A DNA stretch of 64,000 bases. It comes from Octadecabacter sp. Its GTDB lineage: Bacteria; Pseudomonadota; Alphaproteobacteria; Rhodobacterales; Rhodobacteraceae. The stretch is from the NCBI GenBank assembly GCA_017886375.1, contig JAGGNB010000113.1:51867-115866 (forward strand), read 5' to 3'. A program made the translations under genes and the position numbers. The first letter of the stretch is position 1, and each line of letters begins with the position of its first letter. The notes under the pieces were generated by a model, which saw only the letters and a list, made by a program, of their open reading frames with translations, searched no databases and was not told where the DNA came from. This document shows positions 57,242 through 64,000 of this stretch, piece after piece.

Positions 57242-58567
57242 GTGGCCAAGACGACCAAGCGTAAGGCTGGAGAAACCAAGATTGACGCGTCGGTCACTGA
57301 CGCAGTTGAGCTGTCTGGGAGTTCCGAAGATGGGAGGACTGAGACAGAACCTAAAGCAGTCGTGATTGACGAACGTGTCGACAATTCTGTTGGCTCCGAT
57401 ATTGCTGAAGATGACCACGACACGCCCGAAGATGAAGGCGGCCTTGATTTGGAGAGCGCTCCTGATGATGGTTTGGAAGTTGGGGGTGTCGACGACGCTT
57501 TTACTGAACCTGCAGAAGAAGCGCATATTGATCCGACTGAAGCACCCGACATGGACGGATCCGTTTTGCCCGCGACCCAAGGCGAGAGAACGTCGTCTGG
57601 CGGCTTTATTCCGCTTTTGATCGGTGGCGTTGTCGCGGGCGTGATCGGGTATGGGGTCGCGACATACTATCCCCTTAGTGATGGAACGGGCGATATGGGC
57701 GTTCAATTGGCCGCGCAAGCGGATCAAATAGCAGCGCTTGAAATGCTGATCGCAAACATTCCGGCCCCTGATCTAGCAAGCGTGGACGCGCAGTTTTTGG
57801 AGTTGTCCGATCAGACAGCCGCGCAACTTGATGAATTGTCCGACCGTTTGAGCACGCAAATTACTGATTTTGACGACCGTTTGGCAGTGGTTGAGAAAGC
57901 CCCCGATGCTGACGGTACACTGTCCGACACAGCACTTGCTGCCTATCAGCGTGAATTTGACCAGCTTCGAGCGGAACTGACCGCCCAGCAGGAAGACGTA
58001 ATGTCTGTGGCAGCGCAGGCTGAGTCTAATCTGGCCGCGGCCCGCGAAGAAGCCGCCCAGCTTGAACAAGAGGCAACAGCAACCGCACAGGCTGCATCCG
58101 TGCGCGCCGCATTGAACCGTGTTGCGATGGCAGTTGAAACCGGCGCGCCGTTCGATGACGCGCTGTCCGATATCGGCGCGACTGATCTGCCAGTTGCACT
58201 GACGGATGCTGCCGAAAGCGGTGTTGCGACGACGGCGCAGCTAACAGAGGACTTCCCGGTCGCTGCGCGATCCGCACTTGCAACTGCACGCGCTGAGGGC
58301 GTTTCTGATGATGCAGGTGGGATTGGCGGGTTCTTGCGTAGCCAGTTCGACGTGCGATCTACTGCGCCACAAGAGGGTGCAGGTCCTGACGCGGTCTTGT
58401 CACGCGCAGAGGCGGCCATCAAAGCAGGCCGCGTCGCGGATGCCTTAGCTGAACTCGAAGCGCTGCCAGAAGTGGCCCGCGCTGAAATGACCGACTGGAC
58501 CGCACGTGCCACCCAACGTGCAGATGTTCTCGACGCGATTGCGACCCTTTCCGAAACATATAATTAA
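57242..58567 (+). CDS. Mic60/mitofilin-like inner-membrane protein
   Basis: 441 residues: an acidic, low-complexity N-terminus, one membrane helix (FIPLLIGGVVAGVIGYGVATYY, near 122-143), a long coiled coil (about 150-285, rich in Ala, Gln, Glu) and a C-terminal mitofilin-like domain (PFDDALSDIGATDLPVALTDAAESGVATTAQLTEDFP, RVADALAELEALPEVARAEMTDW). Alphaproteobacterial Mic60 shapes intracytoplasmic membranes and sits between hemD and hemY, as here. The start is GTG at 57242; the next gene begins 18 bases after the stop. Confidence 0.85.
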   Translation: MAKTTKRKAGETKIDASVTDAVELSGSSEDGRTETEPKAVVIDERVDNSVGSDIAEDDHDTPEDEGGLDLESAPDDGLEVGGVDDAFTEPAEEAHIDPTEAPDMDGSVLPATQGERTSSGGFIPLLIGGVVAGVIGYGVATYYPLSDGTGDMGVQLAAQADQIAALEMLIANIPAPDLASVDAQFLELSDQTAAQLDELSDRLSTQITDFDDRLAVVEKAPDADGTLSDTALAAYQREFDQLRAELTAQQEDVMSVAAQAESNLAAAREEAAQLEQEATATAQAASVRAALNRVAMAVETGAPFDDALSDIGATDLPVALTDAAESGVATTAQLTEDFPVAARSALATARAEGVSDDAGGIGGFLRSQFDVRSTAPQEGAGPDAVLSRAEAAIKAGRVADALAELEALPEVARAEMTDWTARATQRADVLDAIATLSETYN

Positions 58568-58585
58568 AACTGAGGCTGCACCCTA

Positions 58586-60058
58586 ATGCTCTGGTCCCTT
58601 GTAAAGATTTTGGCTTTCGTCGCTGCTGTTATGGCCGCAACGTTCGGCGCTATAATGCTGCTCGAAATGGAGGGGAGTGCGACGATTGATATCGGCGGAC
58701 AGGCTGCAAGTTTCTCGGTGATTGAAATGGTGATCGGGCTTATTGTTCTGGTCGTCTTGATTTGGCTGGTTTTCAAATTGACCGGCCTTTTGATTGCAAC
58801 GTTCAAGTTCCTGAACGGGGATGAGACAGCGATTTCACGCTACTTTTCCCGCAACCGTGAGCGCAAAGGTTATGAAGCTCTGTCCGAGGGAATGATGGCA
58901 CTGGCGTCAGGCGAAGGGCGTCTGGCTATGGCAAAAGCGAACCGCGCTGAAAAATTCCTCGAACGTCCCGAATTGACGAACCTGCTGACCGCGCAAGCGG
59001 CTGAATTGGCAGGGGACCGCAAGACTGCGGAGATGACCTATCGCAAATTGCTGGAAGATGACAAAACCCGCTTTGTCGGTGTGCGTGGAATCATGAAACA
59101 AAAGCTGCAAGATGGCGACACGGACACGGCACTGCTGCTAGCACAAAAAGCGTTCGCGATTAAGCCAAAGCACGTTGAAACACAGGATACATTGTTGCGC
59201 CTTCAGGCTGAGAAATCTGACTGGAAGGGCGCGCGTGAAACATTGACCGCTAAGCTGAAGACCGGACAGTTGCCGCGCAATATTCACCGCCGCCGCGATG
59301 CGGTTTTGGCGCTATCTGAGGCAAAGGGCGTGTTTGCCGAGGGTGCAACGCTTGAGGCGCAGGAAGCGGCAATCGAGGCCAACCGCATGTCCCCCGATCT
59401 GGTGCCTGCAGCTGTCATGGCAGCGCAAGCCCACGTTGCAAAGAATTCTAGTCGCGCCGCAACGCGGGTTATCAAGAAGGCATGGGATGTTGCACCGCAC
59501 CCCGATCTTGCATCAGCATTTGCGGCGATTGCGCCGGATGAAGAACCGGCCGCACGTATCAAACGTTTCCATACTTTGACGAAGGTGCATCCCAATCATC
59601 CTGAGACAAGAATGCTTTTGGCAGAATTGAACATTGCCGCGGAAGATTTCCCTGAAGCGCGCCGTGCAATCACCGAATTGGTTGCAAAAGATCCAACCGC
59701 GCGCAGTCTAACGATCATGGCAGCAATTGAGCGCGGTGAAGGATCGGCTGATGCGGTTGTTCGTGGTTGGCTCGCCAAAGCGCTCACTGCCACGCGCGGC
59801 CCACAGTGGATTTGCGACAATTGCCAACATATCCATCCTGTCTGGGCGCCAATCTGCGTTAATTGCTCCGGCTTTGATACCTTGGCCTGGCGCGAACCGC
59901 CAAAAGGCGAAGTGGCGATGCCGGCAGGTGTTGAAATGTTACCGCTGATCGTTGGGCAAATCGAATCCCCGTCAGACACCTCGGACGTTGAGATTGTGGA
60001 AGCAGAGGTCATCGAGGATGATGTTGCTATCGTGTCGAGTTCCGATGACATAAAATAG
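58586..60058 (+). CDS. hemY: HemY N-terminal-domain protein with TPR-like body and zinc ribbon
   Basis: 490 residues. Two N-terminal membrane helices (WSLVKILAFVAAVMAATFGAIML, VIEMVIGLIVLVVLIWLVFKLTGL) belong to the HemY_N domain. The middle is helical and TPR-like (LTAQAAELAGDRKTAEMTYRKLLEDDKTRFVGVRGIM). The C-terminus has a four-cysteine ribbon, WICDNCQHIHPVWAPICVNCSGFDTLAW. HemY here is not protoporphyrinogen oxidase of Gram-positive bacteria; its exact task is unknown. It follows hemD and the Mic60-like gene. Confidence 0.88.
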   Translation: MLWSLVKILAFVAAVMAATFGAIMLLEMEGSATIDIGGQAASFSVIEMVIGLIVLVVLIWLVFKLTGLLIATFKFLNGDETAISRYFSRNRERKGYEALSEGMMALASGEGRLAMAKANRAEKFLERPELTNLLTAQAAELAGDRKTAEMTYRKLLEDDKTRFVGVRGIMKQKLQDGDTDTALLLAQKAFAIKPKHVETQDTLLRLQAEKSDWKGARETLTAKLKTGQLPRNIHRRRDAVLALSEAKGVFAEGATLEAQEAAIEANRMSPDLVPAAVMAAQAHVAKNSSRAATRVIKKAWDVAPHPDLASAFAAIAPDEEPAARIKRFHTLTKVHPNHPETRMLLAELNIAAEDFPEARRAITELVAKDPTARSLTIMAAIERGEGSADAVVRGWLAKALTATRGPQWICDNCQHIHPVWAPICVNCSGFDTLAWREPPKGEVAMPAGVEMLPLIVGQIESPSDTSDVEIVEAEVIEDDVAIVSSSDDIK

Positions 60059-60074
60059 CACTTTTCGAATGTTT

Positions 60075-60096
60075 GGCGCAGTGCTAACCCTGCGCC
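60075..60096 (+). other. Small hairpin upstream of tRNA-Thr
   Basis: GGCGCAG / CTGCGCC stem of 7 bp with an 8-base loop, between the hemY stop and the tRNA. No T-run follows. It may attenuate hemY readthrough or be part of the tRNA leader. Confidence 0.4.
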
Positions 60097-60099
60097 GTG

Positions 60100-60175
60100 G
60101 CCGCTGTAGCTCATCAGGTAGAGCACATCATTCGTAATGATGGGGTAGTAGGTTCGAGTCCTATCAGCGGCACCA
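60100..60175 (+). tRNA. tRNA-Thr (anticodon CGT)
   Basis: 76 bases including an encoded CCA. The acceptor stem is GCCGCTG / CAGCGGC, the anticodon stem CATCA / TGATG with loop TTCGTAA (anticodon CGT, reading ACG), and the T arm contains GGTTCGAGTCC. The 3' flank holds a truncated integrase gene, a usual situation at tRNA genes used as insertion sites. Confidence 0.95.
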
Positions 60176-60267
60176 TAACTACCTCTTGAAGGCATTGTTT
60201 TTCATACATATCATAGCGTTAGAGCCTCCCCTGAGACACAACTTGGGACACAAAGGGGACACGCAAG

Positions 60268-60583
60268 GTGGCGTTTTTGATGAAGCTGAAGCGGGTAGAT
60301 GCACTTTCAGGTGGCCGTATGCGCTTCCGCAAAAGGTATCCTAAGGCTGTTATTGAGGTTCTTGGTGAGCCGGCATCTTCAGGTGGCGATGAAAGCCCGT
60401 GGTGGGGCCGCTCTAGTTGCTGAGCAAGAAAACCTGATGGCCGAATATGCCAAGATCGTCGCAAAGGCCCAGCGCACAGCTGCTGACCTTGGCCAACTTT
60501 CCCCGTTAGAACATTGGCGTGAAGCCGCGAAGGAAGCTGAGGAGTTGTTGGCGGGTAGGGGGCATCACGTGGCGGCTAATCAA
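60268..60583 (+). pseudogene. Tyrosine integrase N-terminal remnant (frameshifted, truncated)
   Basis: Frame 1 reads VAFLMKLKRVDALSGGRMRF then RKRYPKAVIEVLGEP and breaks into a stop at 60421. The +1 frame continues the same kind of protein: FQVAMKARGGAALVAEQENLMAEYAKIVAKAQ and LSPLEHWREAAKEAEEL, after which homology ends near the LacI gene. Together they resemble the N-terminal, DNA-arm region of Roseobacter phage-type integrases, with one frameshift near 60375 and no catalytic domain. Its position right after tRNA-Thr points to a lost element. The rest of the gap (60176-60267) shows nothing recognisable. Confidence 0.7.
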
Positions 60584-61606
60584 TTAAGAACCCGCTTTGA
60601 CAGGTGCCAAGGTTTCGCGAAGAATAGGTCTGGTCGGCAGTAGCACGGATTTTATCGGTGTTCCGTTTTTCACATGATCTACAAGGACCTGACCCGCGCG
60701 GCGGCCCATTTCACGATGTGGAACGTGGACGGTTGTCAGGGGCGGATAAGCCACCTGAGCCAATTCGATGTCGTCAAAACCTACGATTGATACGTCTTGT
60801 GGCACTGCGATCTTTAACTCTCTCGCACGGCGAAGCGCGCCAACGGCTAAGACGTCATTACCGCATAATATAGCTGTTGGCCTCGGGCCGTTGGTCATGA
60901 GCCGATCAAAAGCCACCGCGCCTTCTTCGATTCCATAGTTGGTTTCGATGCAGCGCAGATCGTTGGCATTCAATCCAGCAGAACTCATAGCGTTCTGAAT
61001 GCCGTTCAGTCTCGCGGAGGCGCGGTCATTTTGGGCCGTCACAGCAGAGATGAAGGCAAGTTTGGTGTGACCAAATTCAATGACCTTCATCGCCATTTCC
61101 ATCATCGCCGCCCTGTTGTCAAAACCTACCGAGGGCCGTTCGGATCTGGGGTCAAACACCCAAGTGATCAAAGCAGGGACACCTTGGGCTTCAAGAAAGC
61201 GGTAGATCTCAGGGTCTCTTTCATGGCCGATCAAAAGCAGTCCATCAGCCCCGCGTGCTACCAGTGATTTGATTTGTTCTTCCTCAATTTCAGGGCGGTA
61301 GGATGTGCTGGCCACAAGCATCGTAAACCCGTGCAGGCGCAGTTCTTCCTGAAACGCCTCAAGTCCGCGCGCGAACATCGCGTTTTCCATCGTTGGAATG
61401 ATCGCGCCGATGGTATTTGTCCGCCGAGCGGCCATCGCCTTTGCGCCGAAGTTGGGCGAGTAACCGAGGGATTCGACGGCCGACATAACCTTGTCACGGG
61501 TCTGTTTTGCGACTTGATCGGGAAAATTCAGGCAGCGCGATACAGTTGCTGTCGACACGCTGGCTGCAATTGCCACGTCATGAAGGGTAGGGGCTGGCCG
61601 TTTCAA
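60584..61606 (-). CDS. LacI-family transcriptional regulator
   Basis: 340 residues: an N-terminal LacI helix-turn-helix (PTLHDVAIAASVSTATVSRCLNFPDQVAKQTRDKVMSAVESLGYSPN) and a sugar-binding-type effector domain (TIGAIIPTMENAMFARGLEAFQEELRLHGF, VPQDVSIVGFDDIELAQVAYPPLTTVHVPHREMG). It diverges from the HpsN-like operon across a 205-base gap with an operator-like palindrome, so it very likely controls that operon and itself. The effector is probably a pathway substrate such as DHPS, but that is inferred. Its 3' end abuts the integrase remnant. Confidence 0.9.
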   Translation of the reverse strand: MKRPAPTLHDVAIAASVSTATVSRCLNFPDQVAKQTRDKVMSAVESLGYSPNFGAKAMAARRTNTIGAIIPTMENAMFARGLEAFQEELRLHGFTMLVASTSYRPEIEEEQIKSLVARGADGLLLIGHERDPEIYRFLEAQGVPALITWVFDPRSERPSVGFDNRAAMMEMAMKVIEFGHTKLAFISAVTAQNDRASARLNGIQNAMSSAGLNANDLRCIETNYGIEEGAVAFDRLMTNGPRPTAILCGNDVLAVGALRRARELKIAVPQDVSIVGFDDIELAQVAYPPLTTVHVPHREMGRRAGQVLVDHVKNGTPIKSVLLPTRPILRETLAPVKAGS

Positions 61607-61694
61607 GTTCGTTTTATCCCTGTCGGGTATCTGTTAAGATTTGCGATCGAATTTCTTGCCTTAGTTCAAACCAGCCAGCCCTCTTTGTAAAGGC

Positions 61695-61713
61695 TTGCAT
61701 TTGATAAATGTAA
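61695..61713. promoter_or_regulatory. Candidate LacI-type operator
   Basis: TTGCATTT-GAT-AAATGTAA is an inverted repeat with arms matching at 7 of 8 positions, centred in the gap between the divergent LacI and HpsN-like genes. A second short palindrome AATCGATT with a central CG lies at 61742-61749. Binding by the adjacent regulator is inferred. Confidence 0.5.
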
Positions 61714-61811
61714 TGGCTTACATAAGAAGTGCAAGACTACGAATCGATTGTGCGATGGGTGACAGTACCCGCCCGCGATGCCGCGGCCTCTAGACATAAG
61801 GCGACCCTAAT

Positions 61812-63119
61812 ATGGCACGGACCTATCTCAAGAAAGCGACGCTGACGGCACAATCTGGCGCGTCGGACGTTCATGACATTGTGCAGGGGATCCTGACGGA
61901 CATTGAGGCAGGCGGGGATGACAAGGCCCGTGAATACGCGGTCAAGTTCGACAAGTATGACGGCAACATCATCCTGACGGATGAAGAAATCCAAGCGGCC
62001 TGCGATCGTGTGCCGGAGAAGTTGAAACAGGACATCCAATTCGCCCATGACAACGTGCGTCGGTTTGCCGAGGCCCAAAAGGGCACGGTCAAAGACATTG
62101 AATTTGAAATCACGCCAGGTCTGATCGCGGGACAGAAAGCAATCCCCGTGGATGCTGCGGGCTGTTACGTTCCAGGGGGGCGTTATAGCCATATCGCAAG
62201 CGCAATTATGACGGTGACAACGGCAAAGGTCGCAGGGTGTAGCCACATCACCGCAACATCCCCGCCGCGTCCCGGCTTGGGCGTTGCCCCCGCGATTGTT
62301 TATGCGGCCCATATTTGTGGCGCCCATAAAATTATGGCGCTGGGCGGTGTGCAAGGCGTCGCCGCGATGACGTTTGGGTTGTTCGGCTTGCCCAAGGCGA
62401 ACATTCTTGTGGGTCCTGGTAATCAGTTCGTCGCTGAGGCCAAGCGCATCCTGTTCGGTCGTGTCGGAATCGATATGATCGCGGGTCCGACTGACAGCTT
62501 GGTTCTGGCCGACAAGACTGCGGATCCGCATATCGTGGCGACGGACTTAGTGAGCCAAGCAGAGCATGGATATAACTCACCAGTCTGGTTGATAACCGAC
62601 GACGTGGCCTTGGCCAAAGATGTCATGGCCCGCGTGCCCGTATTGATTGACGATCTTCCGGAATTGAACCGCGAAAATGCATTCGCCGCGTGGCGTGATT
62701 ATGCCGAAGTGATCGTGTGCGAAGACCGCGAAGACATGGCCGCCTGTTCGGATGAATATGCACCCGAACATTTGACCGTTCAGGCGGAAGACCTCGATTG
62801 GTGGTTGGGGCGGCTGTCGTGCTATGGTTCGCTGTTCTTGGGCGAAGAAACGACCGTATCTTACGGTGATAAGGCGTCGGGCACGAACCACGTTCTGCCA
62901 ACGTCTGGCGCGGCGGGTTACACGGGTGGTCTGTCAGTTCACAAGTACATGAAAATCGTCACCTGGCAGCGATCTACCCGCGATGGGTCCAAGCGGGTTG
63001 CTGAAGCGACCGCGCGGATTTCGCGGCTGGAAGGAATGGAAGGCCACGCGCGCGCAGCCGATGTTCGCCTTGCCAAATACTTTCCTGATGAGACGTTCGA
63101 TCTGACCGCAGATGGCTAA
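61812..63119 (+). CDS. hpsN: HisD-family dehydrogenase, probably sulfopropanediol 3-dehydrogenase HpsN
   Basis: 435 residues of the histidinol dehydrogenase superfamily: DAAGCYVPGGRYSHIASAIMTVTTAKVAGC, GVQGVAAMTFGLFGLPKANILVGPGNQFVAEAKRILFG, GIDMIAGPTDSLVLAD and DEYAPEHLTVQ with the catalytic Glu-His. The setting differs from histidine synthesis: a LacI regulator upstream, and an SDR and a zinc alcohol dehydrogenase downstream. This is the hpsN-hpsO-hpsP order of Roseobacters, where HpsN oxidises (R)-DHPS to sulfolactate with NAD. A role in histidine synthesis is unlikely but is not excluded by sequence alone. Confidence 0.8.
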   Translation: MARTYLKKATLTAQSGASDVHDIVQGILTDIEAGGDDKAREYAVKFDKYDGNIILTDEEIQAACDRVPEKLKQDIQFAHDNVRRFAEAQKGTVKDIEFEITPGLIAGQKAIPVDAAGCYVPGGRYSHIASAIMTVTTAKVAGCSHITATSPPRPGLGVAPAIVYAAHICGAHKIMALGGVQGVAAMTFGLFGLPKANILVGPGNQFVAEAKRILFGRVGIDMIAGPTDSLVLADKTADPHIVATDLVSQAEHGYNSPVWLITDDVALAKDVMARVPVLIDDLPELNRENAFAAWRDYAEVIVCEDREDMAACSDEYAPEHLTVQAEDLDWWLGRLSCYGSLFLGEETTVSYGDKASGTNHVLPTSGAAGYTGGLSVHKYMKIVTWQRSTRDGSKRVAEATARISRLEGMEGHARAADVRLAKYFPDETFDLTADG

Positions 63120-63873
63120 TCCAGACACCCTTTTTGATCTGGGCGGCAAGGTCGCCTGCGTCACCGGTGCCAGTTCCGGTCTGGGGCGGCGCGCGGCACT
63201 CGTGCTGGCGGAAGCAGGGGCTAAAGTCGTGTGTGTGGCTCGCCGTGCGGATGCTTTGGATAGCCTATGCAACGAGATCGGTGTGGTCGCCGCCGCTGTG
63301 GTCGCCGACGTCGCAGATCGGGACCAGATGGAAAACCTGGTCTCAAAGATTGCCGCCCCCTTTGGTGCGCCAGACATTATTGTGCACGCCGCAGGCATCA
63401 ACACCCGTGAACAGGCCGATGATGTGACGCCACACGGCTGGGACCAGACGCTGGCGCTCAACCTCACGGCACCGTTTTTTCTAAGCCAAGCGATGGTCCC
63501 TTCCATGAAAGCCAAGGGCTGGGGCCGGATTGTGAATTTCGCGTCACTGCAAACGACGCGCGCCTTTTCGGGTGGTATCGCCTATGGCGCTTCCAAGGCG
63601 GGTATCGCCCAATTGACCCGCGCTATGGCTGAGGCGTGGTCCAAGGACGGCGTCACTGCAAATGCCATTGGACCAGGATTTTTCCCGACGGAACTGACCG
63701 GCCCTGTGTTTGCCGACCCCGAACGCGCAGCGCGCAACGCGGCGCAAACTTGTATCGGGCGCAATGGCACGCTTGAGGACATCGATGGTCCGTTGCTGTT
63801 CCTGTGCTCAGACGCATCCGCCTATGTTACGGGCCAGATTCTGATGGTTGACGGGGGATATACCGCAAAATGA
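63112..63873 (+). CDS. SDR-family oxidoreductase, HpsO-like
   Basis: 253 residues of the classical short-chain dehydrogenase type. The cofactor motif is VTGASSGLGRRAALVLAEAG, the catalytic Ser is in NFASLQTTRAFSGG and the Tyr-Lys pair in YGASKAGI; the C-terminus ends MVDGGYTAK. In hps clusters the SDR is HpsO, a DHPS 2-dehydrogenase that with HpsP interconverts the two DHPS enantiomers; this identity is inferred from order. It overlaps hpsN by 8 bases and the next gene by 4. Confidence 0.78.
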   Translation: MANPDTLFDLGGKVACVTGASSGLGRRAALVLAEAGAKVVCVARRADALDSLCNEIGVVAAAVVADVADRDQMENLVSKIAAPFGAPDIIVHAAGINTREQADDVTPHGWDQTLALNLTAPFFLSQAMVPSMKAKGWGRIVNFASLQTTRAFSGGIAYGASKAGIAQLTRAMAEAWSKDGVTANAIGPGFFPTELTGPVFADPERAARNAAQTCIGRNGTLEDIDGPLLFLCSDASAYVTGQILMVDGGYTAK

Positions 63874-64000
63874 AAGCGCTGGTTTATGACTCTGTTCAAA
63901 CACTTGTGTACCGCGATATGCCCGATCCTGTCGCAGGAGCAGGACAAAGCCTGATCCGGATTGAGGCGTCGGGTATCTGTGGGTCTGATATGCATGCCTT
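63870..64000 (+). CDS. Zinc-containing alcohol dehydrogenase, HpsP-like (5' part only)
   Basis: Starts with ATG overlapping the SDR stop as ATGA and runs off the window. The visible 43 residues, MKALVYDSVQTLVYRDMPDP and then IEASGICGSDMHA, are the N-terminus of the medium-chain zinc alcohol dehydrogenase family, with the catalytic zinc Cys in GICGSD. By position it would be HpsP. The rest of the gene, and any transporter or sulfolactate genes, lie outside the window. Confidence 0.75.
   Translation, partial: MKALVYDSVQTLVYRDMPDPVAGAGQSLIRIEASGICGSDMHA

Noticed and set aside
60299-60643. 114-residue ORF after tRNA-Thr as an intact small gene
   Set aside because: Its middle continues an integrase-like protein from another frame, its first 30 residues are out of frame, and its end overlaps LacI antisense; it is part of a pseudogene.
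61737-62531. 264-residue minus-strand ORF opposite hpsN
   Set aside because: Overlaps the conserved HisD-family frame and lacks any recognisable motif.

Overview
This looks like one contiguous, gene-dense stretch of a Rhodobacterales (Roseobacter-group) chromosome. The evidence is the gene content and order: rho-mnmE-mnmG-rsmG-parA-parB beside a putative oriC followed by maf-aroE-coaE-dnaQ/secB, a regB/senC/regA redox cluster, addAB linked to murU/amgK/tsaE, and an hpsN/hpsO/hpsP-like sulfonate cluster. GC is moderate and most neighbouring genes overlap by 1, 4 or 8 bases (ATGA, GTGA, TAATG junctions), as expected for tightly packed alphaproteobacterial operons. The taxonomic call is inferred from synteny and protein style, not from a database search.

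Layout. 1-3.3 kb: a leftward overlapping operon (hslO, CoA-type Nudix, CCA-adding enzyme, LysE exporter running off the edge). 3.3-5.1 kb: a second Nudix gene and argG. 5.2-6.9 kb: a sulfotransferase-like gene and an atypical class IV aminotransferase, separated by two identical palindromes. 7-11 kb: an exported MsrA, a ribokinase-family gene and malic enzyme. 11-17.8 kb: mutS, grpE/hrcA and the rph-rdgB-hemW operon. 17.8-24.6 kb: parB, parA, rsmG, mnmG, mnmE, rho, with two perfect 16-bp parS sites embedded in the 5' ends of rsmG and mnmG. 24.6-25.1 kb: the only long AT-rich intergenic region, with DnaA boxes, read here as oriC. 25.1-29 kb: maf, aroE, coaE, dnaQ, then secB and fxsA. 29-31.4 kb: Tim44-like adaptor, mltA and an Smr-domain gene. 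31.4-43.4 kb: MFS carrier, hslUV, trxA, addA, addB, murU, amgK and tsaE. 43.4-48.7 kb: a PAS protein without a kinase domain, regB, senC, regA and a LysR regulator. 48.8-54.3 kb: housekeeping and small conserved genes (ahcY, extensin-like, DUF2853, DUF1761, EVE, YciI). 54.3-60.1 kb: gpsA, tsaD, hemD, Mic60-like and hemY. 60.1-60.6 kb: tRNA-Thr(CGT) followed by a frameshifted, truncated tyrosine integrase remnant. 60.6-64 kb: a LacI regulator divergent from HpsN-like, SDR and zinc alcohol dehydrogenase genes, probably for dihydroxypropanesulfonate (DHPS) catabolism.

Most of the window is conserved core genome. I found no defence island, CRISPR array, intact prophage or convincingly new multi-gene system. 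The points most worth a second look are the oriC/parS architecture, the paired TTTGTACAAA palindromes between the aminotransferase and sulfotransferase genes, the loss of the usual cofactor Glu in that aminotransferase, the kinase-less PAS protein beside regB, the integrase scar at tRNA-Thr, a possible orphan small RNA near 53.1 kb, and the LacI/HpsN operon with its candidate operator. Several ORF-track starts were corrected using ribosome-binding sites and gene overlaps.
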